Positions 1 through 12,070 are shown, numbered from the stretch's first letter. The stretch is DNA of 64,000 nt from Luteimonas sp. YGD11-2 (GCF_004118975.1 NZ_CP035376.1:496001-560000); one strand, 5' to 3'. The notes: generated by a model from the letters alone, not told the origin. Numbers and translations: made by a program.

Positions 1-34
1 TCACCCGTGGACCGGCCGGGTCCGGGCCCATAAA

Positions 35-62
35 GAAAACGCCGGCAATCGCCGGCGTTTTC
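35..62 (-). terminator. Rho-independent terminator of the H-NS-like gene
   Basis: A perfect 12-bp inverted repeat (35-46 with 51-62, 4-nt loop) lies 19 nt past the stop codon of the H-NS-like gene. Read on the minus strand it ends in a T-rich run, as expected for an intrinsic terminator. Confidence 0.8.
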
Positions 63-80
63 GTCCGCTTCGCGGGTCCG

Positions 81-461
81 TTACTGGATCAGGAAGTCCT
101 CGATCTTCTTCCCGTTGGCAAGTTCCGCCGCCAGCCAGCGCGGATGCTTGCCGCGGCCCGTCCAGGTTTCATCCCGGTTGGCCGGATTGCGGTACTTCGG
201 CGGCACCTTGCCGAGCTTGCGGCCAGCAGCGGACTTGCCGGCGGCCGCGGTCTTGCGCGTGCGCGGCGCGCTGCTGCCGGCGGTGCCACCGGTGCCGAAC
301 AGCTCGGCGACGGTGTATCCCTCGGTCTTCAGCAGCGCCTCCACCTTGCGGCGCACGCTCGCGGCGGGCTTGCGCTTCTGCAGGGTGGTCTTGCGCTTGC
401 GCGCCTGGGCGATCAGTGATTCGAGTTCACGGGGAGAAAGGGTATTGAGGTCGATCGCCAT
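81..461 (-). CDS. H-NS family nucleoid-associated protein
   Basis: A 126-residue small basic DNA-binding protein. The N-terminus (residues 8-50) is a predicted oligomerisation helix starting LSPRELESLIAQARKRK. A Lys/Ala/Thr-rich linker follows (about 58-85). The C-terminal H-NS DNA-binding domain (88-126) carries YRNPANRDETWTGRGKHPRW, the form of the TxGRGxxP minor-groove motif typical of xanthomonads. It probably silences AT-rich or horizontally acquired DNA. The frame stays open to 635, but the start at 461 is preferred because a GGAG-type ribosome site precedes it and the family begins MAIDL. It has its own terminator and faces away from no partner gene. Confidence 0.9.
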   Translation of the reverse strand: MAIDLNTLSPRELESLIAQARKRKTTLQKRKPAASVRRKVEALLKTEGYTVAELFGTGGTAGSSAPRTRKTAAAGKSAAGRKLGKVPPKYRNPANRDETWTGRGKHPRWLAAELANGKKIEDFLIQ

Positions 462-600
462 GCGCTGCTCCGGAAATGGTTGTTGGAATGGGAGTCGTCC
501 TGACAGTGTGCGCGGCGATGGTAAAGCAAGCAGGCACGGCGGGGAAACCCCGGTGCAACCCGGGTGGAATATGCGGCCGGAGGTTTCCGGAGGTAAGACG

Positions 601-624
601 GAAAAACCGGCCGCGCCGGTTGTT
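601..624 (-). terminator. Probable terminator downstream of proS
   Basis: On the minus strand the sequence folds as AACCGGC-GCG-GCCGGTT followed by TTTC. It sits about 115 nt beyond the proS stop codon, so it could end the proS transcript. The distance makes the assignment tentative. Confidence 0.5.
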
Positions 625-737
625 CCCGTTTCCATCAGTCAGTGGCGGGCCGATGGGCAGCCCTGATGCGGTCGCGGCATATCCGGAGGTGCTGCGGAAT
701 ACGCCCTGCAGACCCGCGTGGCCGCGCAGCCTCCGGA

Positions 738-2438
738 CTATTCGCCCAGCCCCAGCCGTGCGCGCAGATTGCCGCGGTCCAGATGTTCCGCGTCGCCGCC
801 ACGCCGGGCGCGATATTCGAACGTGCCCGCCGCAAGCCCGCGCTCGGAGACCACCACCCGGTGCGGGATGCCGATCAGTTCCATGTCCGCGAACATCGGG
901 CCGGGGCGCAGGCCGCGGTCGTCGAGTACCGCGTCCAGGCCCGCGGCACGCAGCTCGCGGTGCAGGGCCTCGGCGGCCTCGTCCACGTCGGGATTCTGCT
1001 TGGGATTGATGATGCACACCGCCACCTGCCACGGCGCCATCGGCTCGGGCCAGATGATGCCGGCATCGTCGTGGTTCTGTTCGATCGCCGCGGCCACGAT
1101 GCGCGACACGCCGATGCCGTAGCAGCCCATCGCCGGCACCACCGCCTTGCCCTGTTCGTCGAGCACGCTGAAACCCATGGCCTCGGCATAACGGCGGCCG
1201 AGCTGGAAGACATGGCCGACCTCGATGCCGCGCGCGATGCGGATCTCGCCGCCATCCAGTGCGCGATCACCCTCGGCGACATTGCGCAGGTCCGCGACCA
1301 GGTCTGGCTCGGGCAGGTCGCGCCCCCAGTTGACACCGGCCAGGTGGAAACCGGGCTGGTTGGCACCGACAACGAAATCGGCCAATGCGGCGACCTCGCG
1401 ATCGGCGACCACGCGGATCGCACGCGCAGGGGCCACCGGGCCCAGGAAACCCGGCTCGCTGCCGAGGTGATCGGCGATCTCGGCTTCCGTCGCCATGCGG
1501 TATTCGGCAAGCCCCGGCAGCTTGGCCAGCTTGATCTCGTTGATCGCGTGGTCACCGCGCATCAGCACGGCGACGAAACCGTCCTCGCCCATTACCGCCA
1601 CCGTCCGCACGGTGCGCGCCAGCGGGATGCCCAGCAGTGCGGCCACGTCCTCGCAGGTTTTCTGGGTGGGGGTTTCAACCCGCCGCATGTCCTCCGCGGG
1701 CGCCGGCCGTGGCGCCGGCTCCGCGGCCCCGGCCAGTTCGACGTTGGCCGCGTAATCCGAGGCGGTGGAAAACGCGATCGCGTCCTCGCCGGAATCGGCC
1801 AGCACGTGGAATTCATGCGAGGCGCTGCCGCCGATCGCGCCGGTATCGGCCTCGACCGCGCGGAATTCCAGCTGCAGGCGGGTAAAGATACGCACGTAGG
1901 CGTCGTACATCCGCCGGTATTGCGCGGCCATGCCGGCATCGTCGATATCGAACGAATAGGCGTCCTTCATCAGGAACTCGCGCGCGCGCATCACCCCGAA
2001 ACGCGGGCGGATCTCGTCGCGGAACTTGGTCTGGATCTGGAAGAAGGTGACCGGCAGCTGGCGATAGCTCGCCAGTTCCGAGCGCGCGAAGTCGGTGATG
2101 ACTTCCTCGTGCGTGGGGCCGTAGCAGTACCAGGATTCCTTGCGGTCCTGGATTTTCAGCAGCTGGCCGCCGAATTTCTCCCAGCGCCCGGTTTCCTCCC
2201 AGAGTTCGCGCGGCTGTACCGACGGCATCAGCAGTTCCACCGCGCCCGCGGCCTCCATTTCCTCGCGCACCACCGCTTCCACCCGGCGCAACACGCGCAG
2301 TCCCAGCGGCGACCAGGTATAGAGGCCGGCGGCCAGCTTGCGGATCAGCCCGGCGCGCAGCATCAGCCGGTGGCTGGCGATCTCGGCGTCGGCGGGGGTT
2401 TCCTTGCTGGTATGGAGATGGAACTGCGACAGGCGCAT
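738..2438 (-). CDS. proS: Prolyl-tRNA synthetase
   Basis: A 566-residue cytoplasmic class II aminoacyl-tRNA synthetase that charges tRNA-Pro. It begins [20 protein letters not shown], as bacterial-type ProS does. Motif 2 is in the region [20 protein letters not shown] (about residues 139-158). An inserted editing (INS) domain occupies about 220-390, and motif 3 lies in [17 protein letters not shown] (about 445-461). The anticodon-binding domain follows. Length and domain order are those of the E. coli-type enzyme (572 aa). The start is unambiguous. Nothing unusual was seen. Confidence 0.97.
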   Translation of the reverse strand: MRLSQFHLHTSKETPADAEIASHRLMLRAGLIRKLAAGLYTWSPLGLRVLRRVEAVVREEMEAAGAVELLMPSVQPRELWEETGRWEKFGGQLLKIQDRKESWYCYGPTHEEVITDFARSELASYRQLPVTFFQIQTKFRDEIRPRFGVMRAREFLMKDAYSFDIDDAGMAAQYRRMYDAYVRIFTRLQLEFRAVEADTGAIGGSASHEFHVLADSGEDAIAFSTASDYAANVELAGAAEPAPRPAPAEDMRRVETPTQKTCEDVAALLGIPLARTVRTVAVMGEDGFVAVLMRGDHAINEIKLAKLPGLAEYRMATEAEIADHLGSEPGFLGPVAPARAIRVVADREVAALADFVVGANQPGFHLAGVNWGRDLPEPDLVADLRNVAEGDRALDGGEIRIARGIEVGHVFQLGRRYAEAMGFSVLDEQGKAVVPAMGCYGIGVSRIVAAAIEQNHDDAGIIWPEPMAPWQVAVCIINPKQNPDVDEAAEALHRELRAAGLDAVLDDRGLRPGPMFADMELIGIPHRVVVSERGLAAGTFEYRARRGGDAEHLDRGNLRARLGLGE

Positions 2439-2672
2439 GGCAGGCGTCGGGAATCAGGGGGCGGGCATTGTGCCACGCGACCTGCGCCGCGGCCGGAGGG
2501 CACGCGGGGGATGATTATCCGTGCCGGGCATCAGCGGCCGAGGCGGGAGCGCGCGGCGCCAGGCCGCTTCGCCCCGGCACGTCCATGGTCGACCACCCAT
2601 TCGGCTGTCGAGAGCATCCCCTTCGCGGGGATGACGACCGGGAGGCTCGCGGGAATGGCGTCCGGGGATGCG

Positions 2673-3089
2673 TCAGCCGCAGTAGGCGCGCGCGGCGGCC
2701 TGGGCGAATTCCAGCTGCGCGGCGCGCTCGGCATCGTTGAGCGTACGCGGATTGCCACTGCCGTCGTCCTGCTGCACCGGGCCCGCGCCATTGAGCGCCT
2801 CGATATTGGCGCGCGCGGTGCGGCACTGTTCGGCGCGCGGATCATTCGTCGTGGCGGCGCTGGCGGTCGCGGTCGCTGCCGATGCGGCAGTGCTGGCCGG
2901 CTGCGCCGGGCTGGCGCCGGACTGGGTCACCCGGCGGTGGGTGTACTTCTCTCCCCCACTGGGCGGAGCTTCCGAATAATGGGTGACGCCACGCGCGTCC
3001 TTCCACTGGTAGATGTCCTGTGCGCCGGCGGCACCGGCCAGCAGCGCGGCGACAAGCCCGAGGGCGAGGCCGTTGAGCGGATGGCGCAT
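2673..3089 (-). CDS. DUF4124 domain-containing exported protein
   Basis: A 138-residue protein with a signal peptide (1-23, ending AGAQD). A DUF4124 domain follows, recognised by DIYQWKDARGVTHYSEAPP (25-43); this is a small beta-fold common in periplasmic proteins of gammaproteobacteria. A low-complexity Ala/Ser/Thr stretch (about 58-80) precedes a C-terminal helix with two cysteines (Cys89, Cys137). The start at 3089 has an AAGGAG ribosome site a few bases upstream; the frame is open much further but is antisense to pssA there. Its function is unknown. Confidence 0.85.
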   Translation of the reverse strand: MRHPLNGLALGLVAALLAGAAGAQDIYQWKDARGVTHYSEAPPSGGEKYTHRRVTQSGASPAQPASTAASAATATASAATTNDPRAEQCRTARANIEALNGAGPVQQDDGSGNPRTLNDAERAAQLEFAQAAARAYCG

Positions 3090-3185
3090 GTGGAGCTCCT
3101 TGAGGGGTCGGTGACGTGCGCCGGATTGCAGCACCGCCCCGTCCCCGGCGCAAGCGGCACGCAGCGCGGGTGGCCCCGCAGCCGC

Positions 3186-3191
3186 TAGACT
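3186..3191 (+). promoter_or_regulatory. Candidate leaderless -10 box of pssA
   Basis: TAGACT lies exactly 6 nt before the pssA ATG, so transcription would start at or next to the start codon. No ribosome site is visible. The same 6-7 nt geometry recurs at seven other genes here. Confidence 0.4.
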
Positions 3192-3197
3192 TGGGCG

Positions 3198-3980
3198 ATG
3201 GATCACGATCGGGACCCCGCCGCCCCGCTGCCATCGCGCGGCCGCGGCATCTACCTGCTGCCCAACCTGTTCACCACGGGCGGGCTGTTCGCGGGTTTCT
3301 TCGCCATCATCGCCGCGTCGCAGGGGCGCTTCGGAGCCGCCTGCGTGGCGATCTTCGTTGCCGGCATCCTCGACGGCATCGACGGCCGGGTGGCGCGGCT
3401 GACCAATACCCAGAGCGAATTCGGCGTGCAGTACGACTCGCTTGCCGACCTGGTGAGCTTCGGCATGGCACCGGCGCTGGTGATGTATCACTGGGCGCTG
3501 ATCGAGATGCGCATGGACGGGCCGACGCTGGGCAAGGTCGGCTGGCTGGCGGCGTTCCTGTATGCCGCGTGCGCGGCGTTGCGGCTGGCGCGCTTCAACA
3601 GCCAGGTCGGCACCGTCGACAAGCGCTGGTTCGTCGGCCTGGCGAGCCCGGCGGCTGCCGGTGTCATGGCGAGCTTCGTGTGGACCTGCCACGAGCTCGG
3701 GCTGCGTGGTATCGACCTGCGCTACCCGGCGCTGGCGGTCACCGTGGTGGCGGGCCTGGCGATGGTCAGCCGCATCCGCTATTCGAGCTTCAAGGGCGGC
3801 GGCACCGGCCCCAGGGCCGACCGCGTGCCGTTCGTGGCGCTGCCGATCGCGGTGGCGATCCTGATCGCGCTGTGGATCGACCCGCCCAAGACCCTGCTGG
3901 CGGCGAGCACGCTCTACCTGCTGTCCGGGCCTGTCCTGTGGCTGTGGCGCCGGCGTCGCAGCCCGACCGCCACGGCATGA
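3198..3980 (+). CDS. pssA: CDP-diacylglycerol--serine O-phosphatidyltransferase
   Basis: A 260-residue inner-membrane enzyme that makes phosphatidylserine from CDP-diacylglycerol and serine, the first step to phosphatidylethanolamine. The CDP-alcohol phosphotransferase signature is complete: Asp59, Asp62-Gly63, Ala66-Arg67, Gly76, Asp80 and Asp84. Hydrophobic segments flank it (18-40, 46-58) and several more follow to the C-terminus. This is the multi-pass type II (Bacillus-like) PssA rather than the E. coli phospholipase-D type. Its stop overlaps the next start (ATGA), which suggests translational coupling. Confidence 0.93.
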   Translation: MDHDRDPAAPLPSRGRGIYLLPNLFTTGGLFAGFFAIIAASQGRFGAACVAIFVAGILDGIDGRVARLTNTQSEFGVQYDSLADLVSFGMAPALVMYHWALIEMRMDGPTLGKVGWLAAFLYAACAALRLARFNSQVGTVDKRWFVGLASPAAAGVMASFVWTCHELGLRGIDLRYPALAVTVVAGLAMVSRIRYSSFKGGGTGPRADRVPFVALPIAVAILIALWIDPPKTLLAASTLYLLSGPVLWLWRRRRSPTATA

Positions 3981-4297
3981 ACTGGGACGGCTTCCAGCGC
4001 GAAGCGCTTGCCGAGCTGGGTTACCGGCTCTATCGCCCGTTCGATGCATCGCAGCCGGTAGCGGTGGAAGAGGAGGTGGCTGTCGCTGCACCCGCCCCGG
4101 CGCCGGCACCGTCGGACCGCCCGCCAGCGCTGCATCCGCTGCACCTGGCGCTGTTGCGCGCCGTCGGCCGTAGTCCCGACGACCGCGACACCGCGCGCCT
4201 GTGCAGTGAGTGGCCGGCACCCGAGGCGCTGCGCACGCCGGCCGCCAAGCGCGCGCTGTGGCCGCGCCTGCGCGCATTGCGGGCACGCCGGCGGTGA
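3977..4297 (+). CDS. holD: Probable DNA polymerase III psi subunit (HolD-like)
   Basis: A 106-residue protein whose start overlaps the pssA stop (ATGA) and whose stop overlaps the rimI GTG start. The N-terminal FQREALAELGYRLYRP resembles the start of E. coli HolD, which binds the chi subunit. The middle HPLHLALLRAVGRSPDD and the end LRTPAAKRALWPRLRALR align by eye with the HolD segments around DPLVSDVLRALTVSPDQ and LRANPTARAALWQQI. An acidic/Ala-Pro linker (30-50) separates them. HolD precedes rimI in E. coli, the same arrangement as here. Psi is poorly conserved, so this rests on synteny plus short motifs. The chi gene (holC) is also in this window. Confidence 0.6.
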   Translation: MNWDGFQREALAELGYRLYRPFDASQPVAVEEEVAVAAPAPAPAPSDRPPALHPLHLALLRAVGRSPDDRDTARLCSEWPAPEALRTPAAKRALWPRLRALRARRR

Positions 4298-4776
4298 ACG
4301 CACCGGCGGCCGATCGTGTCGGTGCGCCGGCGCTGCGGCCGATGCGCGAGGACGATCTCGACGCGGTGATGGCGGTGGAACGGCGCGCCTATCCGTTCCC
4401 ATGGACGCCCGGCATCTTCCGCGACTGCATCCGCGCCGGTTATCCCGCCTGGCTGCTGTACGAGGGCGCGCAGGTGATCGGCTACGCGGTGCTGAGCATC
4501 GCCGCGGGCGAGGCGCACCTGCTCAACCTCTGCGTCGACCCGTCCGCCCAGGGGCGCGGCCATGGCCGTCGCCTGCTGCAGACGGTGCTGCGGCTGGCGC
4601 AGGGACATGGCGCGCAACGGGTGTTCCTGGAAGTACGCCCGTCCAATCCGGCGGCGATCGCGCTCTACCACGCGCAGGGCTTCAACGAGATCGGCCGGCG
4701 CCCGCGCTATTACCCCACCGCCAATGGCCGCGAGGACGCGATCGTGATGGCGATGGAGCTGCTGGCCGACGGCTGA
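4294..4776 (+). CDS. rimI: Ribosomal protein bS18 alanine N-acetyltransferase
   Basis: A 160-residue GNAT-family acetyltransferase that acetylates the N-terminal alanine of ribosomal protein S18 in E. coli. The acetyl-CoA-binding motif A is visible as LCVDPSAQGRGHGRRLL. The N-terminal part has the RimI-type YPFPWTPGIFRDCI segment, and motif B follows with NPAAIALYHAQGFNEIGRR. The GTG start at 4294 overlaps the upstream stop (GTGA), so it is probably coupled to the HolD-like gene. Upstream in-frame ATGs would fall inside that gene and are rejected. Confidence 0.9.
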   Translation: MNAPAADRVGAPALRPMREDDLDAVMAVERRAYPFPWTPGIFRDCIRAGYPAWLLYEGAQVIGYAVLSIAAGEAHLLNLCVDPSAQGRGHGRRLLQTVLRLAQGHGAQRVFLEVRPSNPAAIALYHAQGFNEIGRRPRYYPTANGREDAIVMAMELLADG

Positions 4777-4787
4777 GCGGCGTGGGT

Positions 4788-5897
4788 CTAGCCGCTGCGG
4801 CGGCGGAACAGCAGGAACGAGATCGCCAGCATTGCCAGCGGCGGCACCATGTAGGCGATGCGGAAGTCGAACTGGTAGACGCTGGCCATGCGCACGAACT
4901 GGTTCTGCAGCAGCCAGAAGCCCAGTGCGAACACCACGCCGACGAACAGCCTCCGCCCCAGGCCGCCGCTGCGCAGGTTGCCGAACGCGAACGGGATGGC
5001 CGCCAGGCACAGCGCCAGCACGTTGAACGGATAGAACCAGCGCCCCCAGTAGTGTTCCTCGTACTCCGAGGCATCGAGCGCATTGCGGTGGCGGTAGTCG
5101 ATGCCGCGCTTGAGGTCGGCGGCGGTCTGGTAGCGCGGCCGCCACAGGTTGCCGGCGGTTGCCAGCGCCGCGGCATCGAGCTGCGAGGCCCAGGTTTCCT
5201 CCATCGCCTCGGTGCGGGTGACCGCGCGTTCCTCGAACCAGGTGCGCTCGACATCGCGCAGCAACCAGCCGTCGCCGGTGTGCTCGGCGATCTCGGCGCG
5301 CGCCACCGACACCAGACGGCCGTTTGCATCGAACTCGAACAGGCGCACATCGCCGAGTTCGAGCCACTGGCGGCCGCCCTCGTCGCGCTGCTGGCCGACC
5401 TGGGCGTTGAGGAAGGTATTGCCCTCTCGCGCCCACAGGCCGGAATAGCGCGCGACCACCATGTCGTTGGAACGCGCCGCGGCTTTCATCGCGTCGCCCG
5501 CGCGCTGCGCCCACGGCCCGAGCGTCTCGCCGTTGAGGATCATCAGCACGGTCAGCACCGCCAGCGGCGCGGCGGCGGCCAGGCTGATGCGCCGGCGCGA
5601 CAGCCCGAGCGCACGCAACGCGGTCAGTTCCGAACTCGCCGCCAGCTGGCCCAGGCCCATCAGCGTGCCGATCACCGCGGCGGTGGGGAACATCATGTAG
5701 GCGCGCCGCGGCACCGTGTACAGCACGTAGGTCAGTGCCGACACCGCGCCATACTGGCCCTCGCCGATATTGTCGATTTCCGACAGCAGGCCGCTGATGA
5801 CCAGGTCCACGCCGACCAGGACCGCCCAGGTGAGCAGCACGGTGACGGTCACCACGCGGGCGACATAGAGCGTGTGGATGCGCGGAAGCAGGTTCAT
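4788..5897 (-). CDS. lptG: LPS export ABC transporter permease LptG
   Basis: A 369-residue YjgP/YjgQ-family inner-membrane permease. With LptF and the ATPase LptB it extracts lipopolysaccharide from the inner membrane and passes it to the LptC-A-D bridge. Three transmembrane helices lie at each end (the first near 15-35, the last near 340-362), around a periplasmic beta-jellyroll (about 130-270). The start overlaps the lptF stop by 4 nt, the usual coupled lptF-lptG order. It converges on rimI with only 11 nt between the stop codons. Confidence 0.93.
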   Translation of the reverse strand: MNLLPRIHTLYVARVVTVTVLLTWAVLVGVDLVISGLLSEIDNIGEGQYGAVSALTYVLYTVPRRAYMMFPTAAVIGTLMGLGQLAASSELTALRALGLSRRRISLAAAAPLAVLTVLMILNGETLGPWAQRAGDAMKAAARSNDMVVARYSGLWAREGNTFLNAQVGQQRDEGGRQWLELGDVRLFEFDANGRLVSVARAEIAEHTGDGWLLRDVERTWFEERAVTRTEAMEETWASQLDAAALATAGNLWRPRYQTAADLKRGIDYRHRNALDASEYEEHYWGRWFYPFNVLALCLAAIPFAFGNLRSGGLGRRLFVGVVFALGFWLLQNQFVRMASVYQFDFRIAYMVPPLAMLAISFLLFRRRSG

Positions 5898-6979
5898 GCC
5901 GCGCGCCTCCGCGGACGCCGCAACCGGCCGTCACGCACATAGGCCCAGGACGCGAACGCGAGCAGCGGCAGCAGCAGCCACCACAGGCCCAGGCCCGGCG
6001 CGAGCTTGCCGTCGGCGATCCAGTCCTGCCCCAGCATCGTCAGGTTGATGGACACGAAATAGCCCAGGAAGGCCAGCATCGTGCGCCCGTAGCGCGATTG
6101 CCGTGGCGGGCTGCGCGCGAGCGGTACCGCGAGCAGGGCGAACGCAAGCGCCAGCAGTGGCGGCGCGATGCGGTAGTGCAGCTCCGCCTGCGCCTCCGGC
6201 CGGGCATCGCCGAACAGCGCCACGGTCGGGCTGGTGCCGGGATCGTCGTCGTCGCGCCGGCCTTCGGTTTCCGGCAGCTGCAGCTCGTTGCTGGCGAAGC
6301 GCATCATCCGGAAGTCCATGCCTTCGCGCAGCGGCCCTTCCACCCGGAAACCATCGCCGAGTTCGAGAAAGCGGTGGCCACCGTCCTCCAGGTGCAGGGT
6401 GCCGGTGGCCGCGGTGGTGACGTCCATGCGCTCCTCGTCCTGCTGGTAGACGAACACGCGCGCCATCTGGCTGCCGTCGTTGGACATGCCGCCCACGTAC
6501 ACCACGCCGCGACCGCCCGGCAGTTCCACGAAGCGTCCTGCTTCCAGGCCCGCCAGCAGCAGGCTGCGGTTGCCCTCGGCGATCATCCGCTGCGAGTAGT
6601 CGCGCGCCCACGGCCCCAGCCACAGCGAGCACAGGCCGATCACGGTGATCATCGGCACCACCAGCATCAGCACCGGGCGCAGCAGCCGCTTCGGGCCGAC
6701 GCCGGTGGCGGTGAGTACCGGCATTTCCGAATCGCGGTACAGCCGGCCCACCGACAGCAGCAGGCCGATCATCAGCCCCAGCGGCAGGATCAGCGGCAGG
6801 TAGTTGAGCACCTGCAGGCCGAGCTGCGACAGCATCATCCCCGCCGGCACGCGGCCCCGGGCGATATCGCCAAGGACGTCGGCGAACACGCCGCCAAGGC
6901 TGACGACCATCAGCACCACGAGCACCGCGAAGGTGGCCTGGGTGAATTCGCGGAAGAGGTAGGTATCGAGCTTCGGCAT
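5894..6979 (-). CDS. lptF: LPS export ABC transporter permease LptF
   Basis: A 361-residue partner of LptG in the LptB2FG transporter. It begins [20 protein letters not shown], the usual LptF start, with the first membrane helix at about 13-33 and paired helices near 55-75 and 100-120. A periplasmic domain and three C-terminal helices follow, and a basic tail ends the protein. lptFG diverges from pepA with 172 nt between the starts, the arrangement also found in E. coli. Confidence 0.93.
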   Translation of the reverse strand: MPKLDTYLFREFTQATFAVLVVLMVVSLGGVFADVLGDIARGRVPAGMMLSQLGLQVLNYLPLILPLGLMIGLLLSVGRLYRDSEMPVLTATGVGPKRLLRPVLMLVVPMITVIGLCSLWLGPWARDYSQRMIAEGNRSLLLAGLEAGRFVELPGGRGVVYVGGMSNDGSQMARVFVYQQDEERMDVTTAATGTLHLEDGGHRFLELGDGFRVEGPLREGMDFRMMRFASNELQLPETEGRRDDDDPGTSPTVALFGDARPEAQAELHYRIAPPLLALAFALLAVPLARSPPRQSRYGRTMLAFLGYFVSINLTMLGQDWIADGKLAPGLGLWWLLLPLLAFASWAYVRDGRLRRPRRRAA

Positions 6980-7151
6980 CGTCTGGCGGGTTGCTTTAGA
7001 CTACGGGGTCCATTCCGGGCGCTTTTTTCATGCGGGCCGGCCGCCAGGCCACCGGTCCTCGGCTGCGGTCAAGCGCTCCATTGTAGGGAATGCGGATAAA
7101 GAACGTGCCGAGTGCGCGGCCGGCCCCCACAACCCCCACGGAATCTCCTTG

Positions 7152-8630
<1,479 letters not shown>

Positions 8631-8637
8631 GGGCAGC

Positions 8638-8675
8638 GGAGCGGAACGGCAGGTTCGCTCGCGCCGTTCCGCTCC
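8638..8675. other. Perfect 13-bp hairpin between pepA and holC
   Basis: GGAGCGGAACGGC (8638-8650) is exactly complementary to 8663-8675 across a 12-nt loop. There is no T run, so it may be an mRNA processing or stability element rather than a terminator. Confidence 0.45.
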
Positions 8676-8697
8676 GGCTCCCACGCCCGGCTTCCCG

Positions 8698-9120
8698 ATG
8701 CCACGCGCCGACTTCTACCTCATCGCCAGGCCGCGCTTCCGCGACGACCCGTTGCGGCTGGTCGCCGAGCTCGCACGCAAGGCCTACGACAGCGGCCAGT
8801 GGACGCTGGTGCTGGCACGCGACCAGGCCCAGGCCGAGGCGATCGACGACCAGCTCTGGGACATGGGCGACGACGTCTTCATCCCGCACCAGATCGCCGG
8901 TGACGAGGAGGACGACGAGTGCCCGGTCCTGATCGCCACGCCGGAGTTCGACCCGCCGCTGCGCGCGCTGGTGATCAACCTGCGCGATGCCGCGGTGCCC
9001 GACGGCTTCGAGCGCGTGCTCGAGGTGGTGCCGGCCGATCCGGCCGCGCGCGAGCCGCTGCGCGAACGCTGGAAGCAGTACCGCGCGCGCGGCATCGAGC
9101 CTGCCAAGCACGACATGTAA
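8698..9120 (+). CDS. holC: DNA polymerase III chi subunit
   Basis: A 140-residue clamp-loader accessory subunit that links the tau complex to single-stranded-DNA-binding protein and binds psi. It starts [14 protein letters not shown], and the HolC fold is recognisable in [20 protein letters not shown] and [19 protein letters not shown]. Position between pepA and valS matches E. coli and many gammaproteobacteria. The C-terminal [15 protein letters not shown] helix is typical. The window also holds a likely psi gene. Confidence 0.92.
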   Translation: MPRADFYLIARPRFRDDPLRLVAELARKAYDSGQWTLVLARDQAQAEAIDDQLWDMGDDVFIPHQIAGDEEDDECPVLIATPEFDPPLRALVINLRDAAVPDGFERVLEVVPADPAAREPLRERWKQYRARGIEPAKHDM

Positions 9121-9192
9121 GTCATCCCACCGGTTGTGCCGGGAAGGCGTCCTGCGGGCCCGCCGTTCCGTGTTCCCCGGCCCAGTCCCCGG

Positions 9193-9215
9193 CGCCTTCC
9201 CCAGCGGGGAAGGCG
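9193..9215. other. 10-bp hairpin upstream of valS
   Basis: CGCCTTCCCC (9193-9202) pairs perfectly with 9206-9215 over a 3-nt loop and ends 23 nt before the valS ATG. No T run follows. It could influence valS translation or end some holC transcripts, but this is only structural evidence. Confidence 0.35.
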
Positions 9216-9238
9216 GTCACCATCGCGAACCGCCAGCC

Positions 9239-12070
9239 ATGACCGACCAGCTCCCCTCCAGCTACGACCCCCGCGCCTTCGAGTCCCGCCTGTACGCGGA
9301 GTGGGAAGCCTCCGGCGTGTTCGCGCCGCAGGGCGACGGCCCGGCCTACTCGATCCTGCTGCCGCCGCCCAACGTCACCGGCACCCTGCACATGGGCCAC
9401 GCGTTCCAGCACACGCTGCAGGATGCGCTGGTCCGCTACCACCGCATGCGCGGTTACCGGACCCTGTGGCAGGTCGGCAGCGACCATGCGGGCATCGCGA
9501 CCGAGATGGTGGTCGGGCGCAACCTCGCGATCGCCGGTGAGGGCGAGACCCGCGACTCGCTGGGCCGCGAGCGGTTCATCGAAAAGGTCTGGGAGTGGAA
9601 GGCGCAGTCGGGCGACACCATCGAGCGGCAGATGCGCCGGCTTGGCGCGTCGGGCGACTGGTCGCGCAAGGTGTTCACGATGGACGAGGCGCCGTCGGCC
9701 GCGGTGGTCGAGGCGTTCGTGCGCCTGCACGAGGAAGGCCTGATCTACCGCGGCAAGCGCCTGGTCAACTGGGATCCGGTCCTGCAGACCGCGGTGTCCG
9801 ACCTCGAGGTGGTGAGCGAGGAGGAGGACGGCTTCCTGTGGTCGATCCGCTATCCGCTGGCCGACGGCGCGAGCTACGAGCATGTCGAGCACGATGCCGA
9901 CGGCAACGAGACCCTGCGCGAGACCCGCGATTACCTGGTCGTCGCCACCACGCGCCCGGAAACCATGCTCGGCGATACCGCGGTGATGGTGCATCCGGAG
10001 GATCGGCGCTACGCCGGCCTGATCGGCAGGGCCGTGCAGCTGCCGTTGACCGGCCGCCGGATCCCGGTGATCGCCGACGACTACGTCGACCGCGCGTTCG
10101 GCACCGGCGTGGTCAAGGTCACCCCGGCGCACGACTTCAATGATTACGCCGTGGGCCAGCGCCATGGCCTGCCGATGATCAACCTGTTCACCGATACGGC
10201 CACCGTCAACGACAGTGCGCCGGAGGCCTACCGTGGCCTCGACCGCTACGACGCGCGCAGGGCGGTGCTGGCCGACCTCGAGTCCGCCGGCCTGCTGGTG
10301 GAAACCAGGCCGCACCGGCTGCAGGTGCCGCGTGGCGACCGCAGCGGCCAGGTCATCGAGCCCTACCTCACCGACCAGTGGTTCGTGCGCATGGACGACA
10401 TGGGCCGGCGCGGCCTGCAACTGGTAGAGGACGGGTCGGTGCGTTTCGTGCCGCCGAACTGGATCAATACCTACCGCCACTGGCTTGGCAACATCCAGGA
10501 CTGGACCATCAGCCGCCAGCTCTGGTGGGGCCACCGCATCCCCGCGTGGTTCGACGATGCCGGCAACGTGCATGTCGGGCGCGACGAGGCCGACGCGCGC
10601 GCGCGCAGCGGCCTGGGCGGCGACGTCGCGCTGCGCCAGGACCCGGACGTGCTCGAGACGTGGTTCTCGTCGGCGCTGTGGCCGTTCAGCACCATGGGCT
10701 GGCCGGACGAGGCCGTCATGCGCGAGCGCGGGTTCGCCGACTACCTGCCGTCGAGCGTGCTGGTCACCGGCTTCGACATCATCTTCTTCTGGGTGGCGCG
10801 GATGATCATGGTCACCGACCGCCTGACCGGGCAGGTGCCGTTCCGCGACGTCTACATCACCGGTCTGGTCCGCGACAAGGACGGCCAGAAGATGTCGAAG
10901 TCGAAGGGCAACATCCTCGACCCCATCGACATCATCGACGGCATCGCCCTCGACGACCTCGTCGCCAAGCGCACCGGCGGGCTGATGCAGCCGCAGATGG
11001 CGGCGAAGATCGAGAAGGCGACACGCAAGGAATTCCCCGAGGGCATCAGCGCGCATGGCGCGGATGCGCTGCGTTTCACCATGGCCGCGCTGGCCGGCCC
11101 GGGCCGCGACATCAAGTTCGACCTCGGCCGCGCCGAGGGCTACAAGAACTTCTGCAACAAGCTGTGGAACGCGACGCGCTTCGTGCTGATGAACACCGAA
11201 GGCGCGCGTTTCGCAGGTGTGCCGCAGCCGCGCACCGATGCCGAACGCTGGATTCTCGCGCAGCTGGCGCAGACCAGCGCGCAGGCCGCCGAGCATTTCG
11301 CCGCCTACCGCTTCGACCTGCTGGCGCAGACGCTGTACGAGTTCGCCTGGAACGAGGTCTGCGACTGGTTCCTCGAACTCGCCAAGCCGGCACTCAATGG
11401 CGACGATGCCGAGGCCGCGCGCAGCACCCGCCACACCCTGCTGTACGTGCTCGAAGCGCTGCTGCGGCTGCTGCATCCGCTGACCCCGTTCGTCAGCGAG
11501 GAACTGTGGCGGCAGGTGGCGCCGCGGCTGGGCATCGGCGCGGCGACGATCTCGCTGCAGGCCTATCCGCAGGCCGGCGACATCGACGCCGCGGCGTATG
11601 CGCAGGCCGCAGGGGACATCGAATGGCTCAAGCAGATGGTGTCGGCGCTGCGTCGCGTACGCAGCGAGCTGGGCGTGCCGCCGGCACGGCACGTCCCGTT
11701 GCTGGTGCAGGGCAGCGGTGCGCAGGAGGCCGCGCGCCTCGAGCGCTTCGGCGCGTCGCTGCAGTTCCTGCTGCGGCTGGAGCGCATCGATCGCGTCGAA
11801 GGCGATCCACCGCCGTCGGCAACCGCGGTGGTCGGCGAGCTGCGCCTGTTCGTGCCGCTGGAAGGTCTGGTCGATCTCGATGCCGAGCGCGTGCGCCTCG
11901 ACAAGGAGCTCAAGCGCGTCGAAACCGAGATCGCCAAGTGCAACGGCAAGCTCGGCAGCGCCACCTTTGTCGCCAACGCGCCGGCCGCGGTGGTGGAGCA
12001 GGAACGCCAGCGCCTGGCCGACTGGACCATGCAACGCGACGGGCTCGCGGCACAACGCGCACGCCTCTGA
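9239..12070 (+). CDS. valS: Valyl-tRNA synthetase
   Basis: A 943-residue class Ia synthetase. The HIGH-type motif is HMGH at residues 51-54 within [15 protein letters not shown], and KMSKS is at 551-555. The CP1 editing domain lies between them, with the [13 protein letters not shown] segment that hydrolyses mis-charged Thr-tRNA. The C-terminal coiled-coil arm is visible from about 875 ([19 protein letters not shown]). Length is normal for the family. The ATG at 9239 begins the characteristic N-terminus; the longer open frame upstream overlaps holC. Confidence 0.97.
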   Translation: MTDQLPSSYDPRAFESRLYAEWEASGVFAPQGDGPAYSILLPPPNVTGTLHMGHAFQHTLQDALVRYHRMRGYRTLWQVGSDHAGIATEMVVGRNLAIAGEGETRDSLGRERFIEKVWEWKAQSGDTIERQMRRLGASGDWSRKVFTMDEAPSAAVVEAFVRLHEEGLIYRGKRLVNWDPVLQTAVSDLEVVSEEEDGFLWSIRYPLADGASYEHVEHDADGNETLRETRDYLVVATTRPETMLGDTAVMVHPEDRRYAGLIGRAVQLPLTGRRIPVIADDYVDRAFGTGVVKVTPAHDFNDYAVGQRHGLPMINLFTDTATVNDSAPEAYRGLDRYDARRAVLADLESAGLLVETRPHRLQVPRGDRSGQVIEPYLTDQWFVRMDDMGRRGLQLVEDGSVRFVPPNWINTYRHWLGNIQDWTISRQLWWGHRIPAWFDDAGNVHVGRDEADARARSGLGGDVALRQDPDVLETWFSSALWPFSTMGWPDEAVMRERGFADYLPSSVLVTGFDIIFFWVARMIMVTDRLTGQVPFRDVYITGLVRDKDGQKMSKSKGNILDPIDIIDGIALDDLVAKRTGGLMQPQMAAKIEKATRKEFPEGISAHGADALRFTMAALAGPGRDIKFDLGRAEGYKNFCNKLWNATRFVLMNTEGARFAGVPQPRTDAERWILAQLAQTSAQAAEHFAAYRFDLLAQTLYEFAWNEVCDWFLELAKPALNGDDAEAARSTRHTLLYVLEALLRLLHPLTPFVSEELWRQVAPRLGIGAATISLQAYPQAGDIDAAAYAQAAGDIEWLKQMVSALRRVRSELGVPPARHVPLLVQGSGAQEAARLERFGASLQFLLRLERIDRVEGDPPPSATAVVGELRLFVPLEGLVDLDAERVRLDKELKRVETEIAKCNGKLGSATFVANAPAAVVEQERQRLADWTMQRDGLAAQRARL

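Noticed and set aside
642..3188. 848-codon plus-strand open frame opposite proS
   Set aside because: It is antisense to a complete proS and a DUF4124 gene; the translation is His/Arg/Gly-rich with no domain, as expected for shadow frames at this GC content.
4206..5942. 578-codon plus-strand frame over rimI and lptG
   Set aside because: Starts inside rimI in another frame and continues antisense to lptG; not coding.
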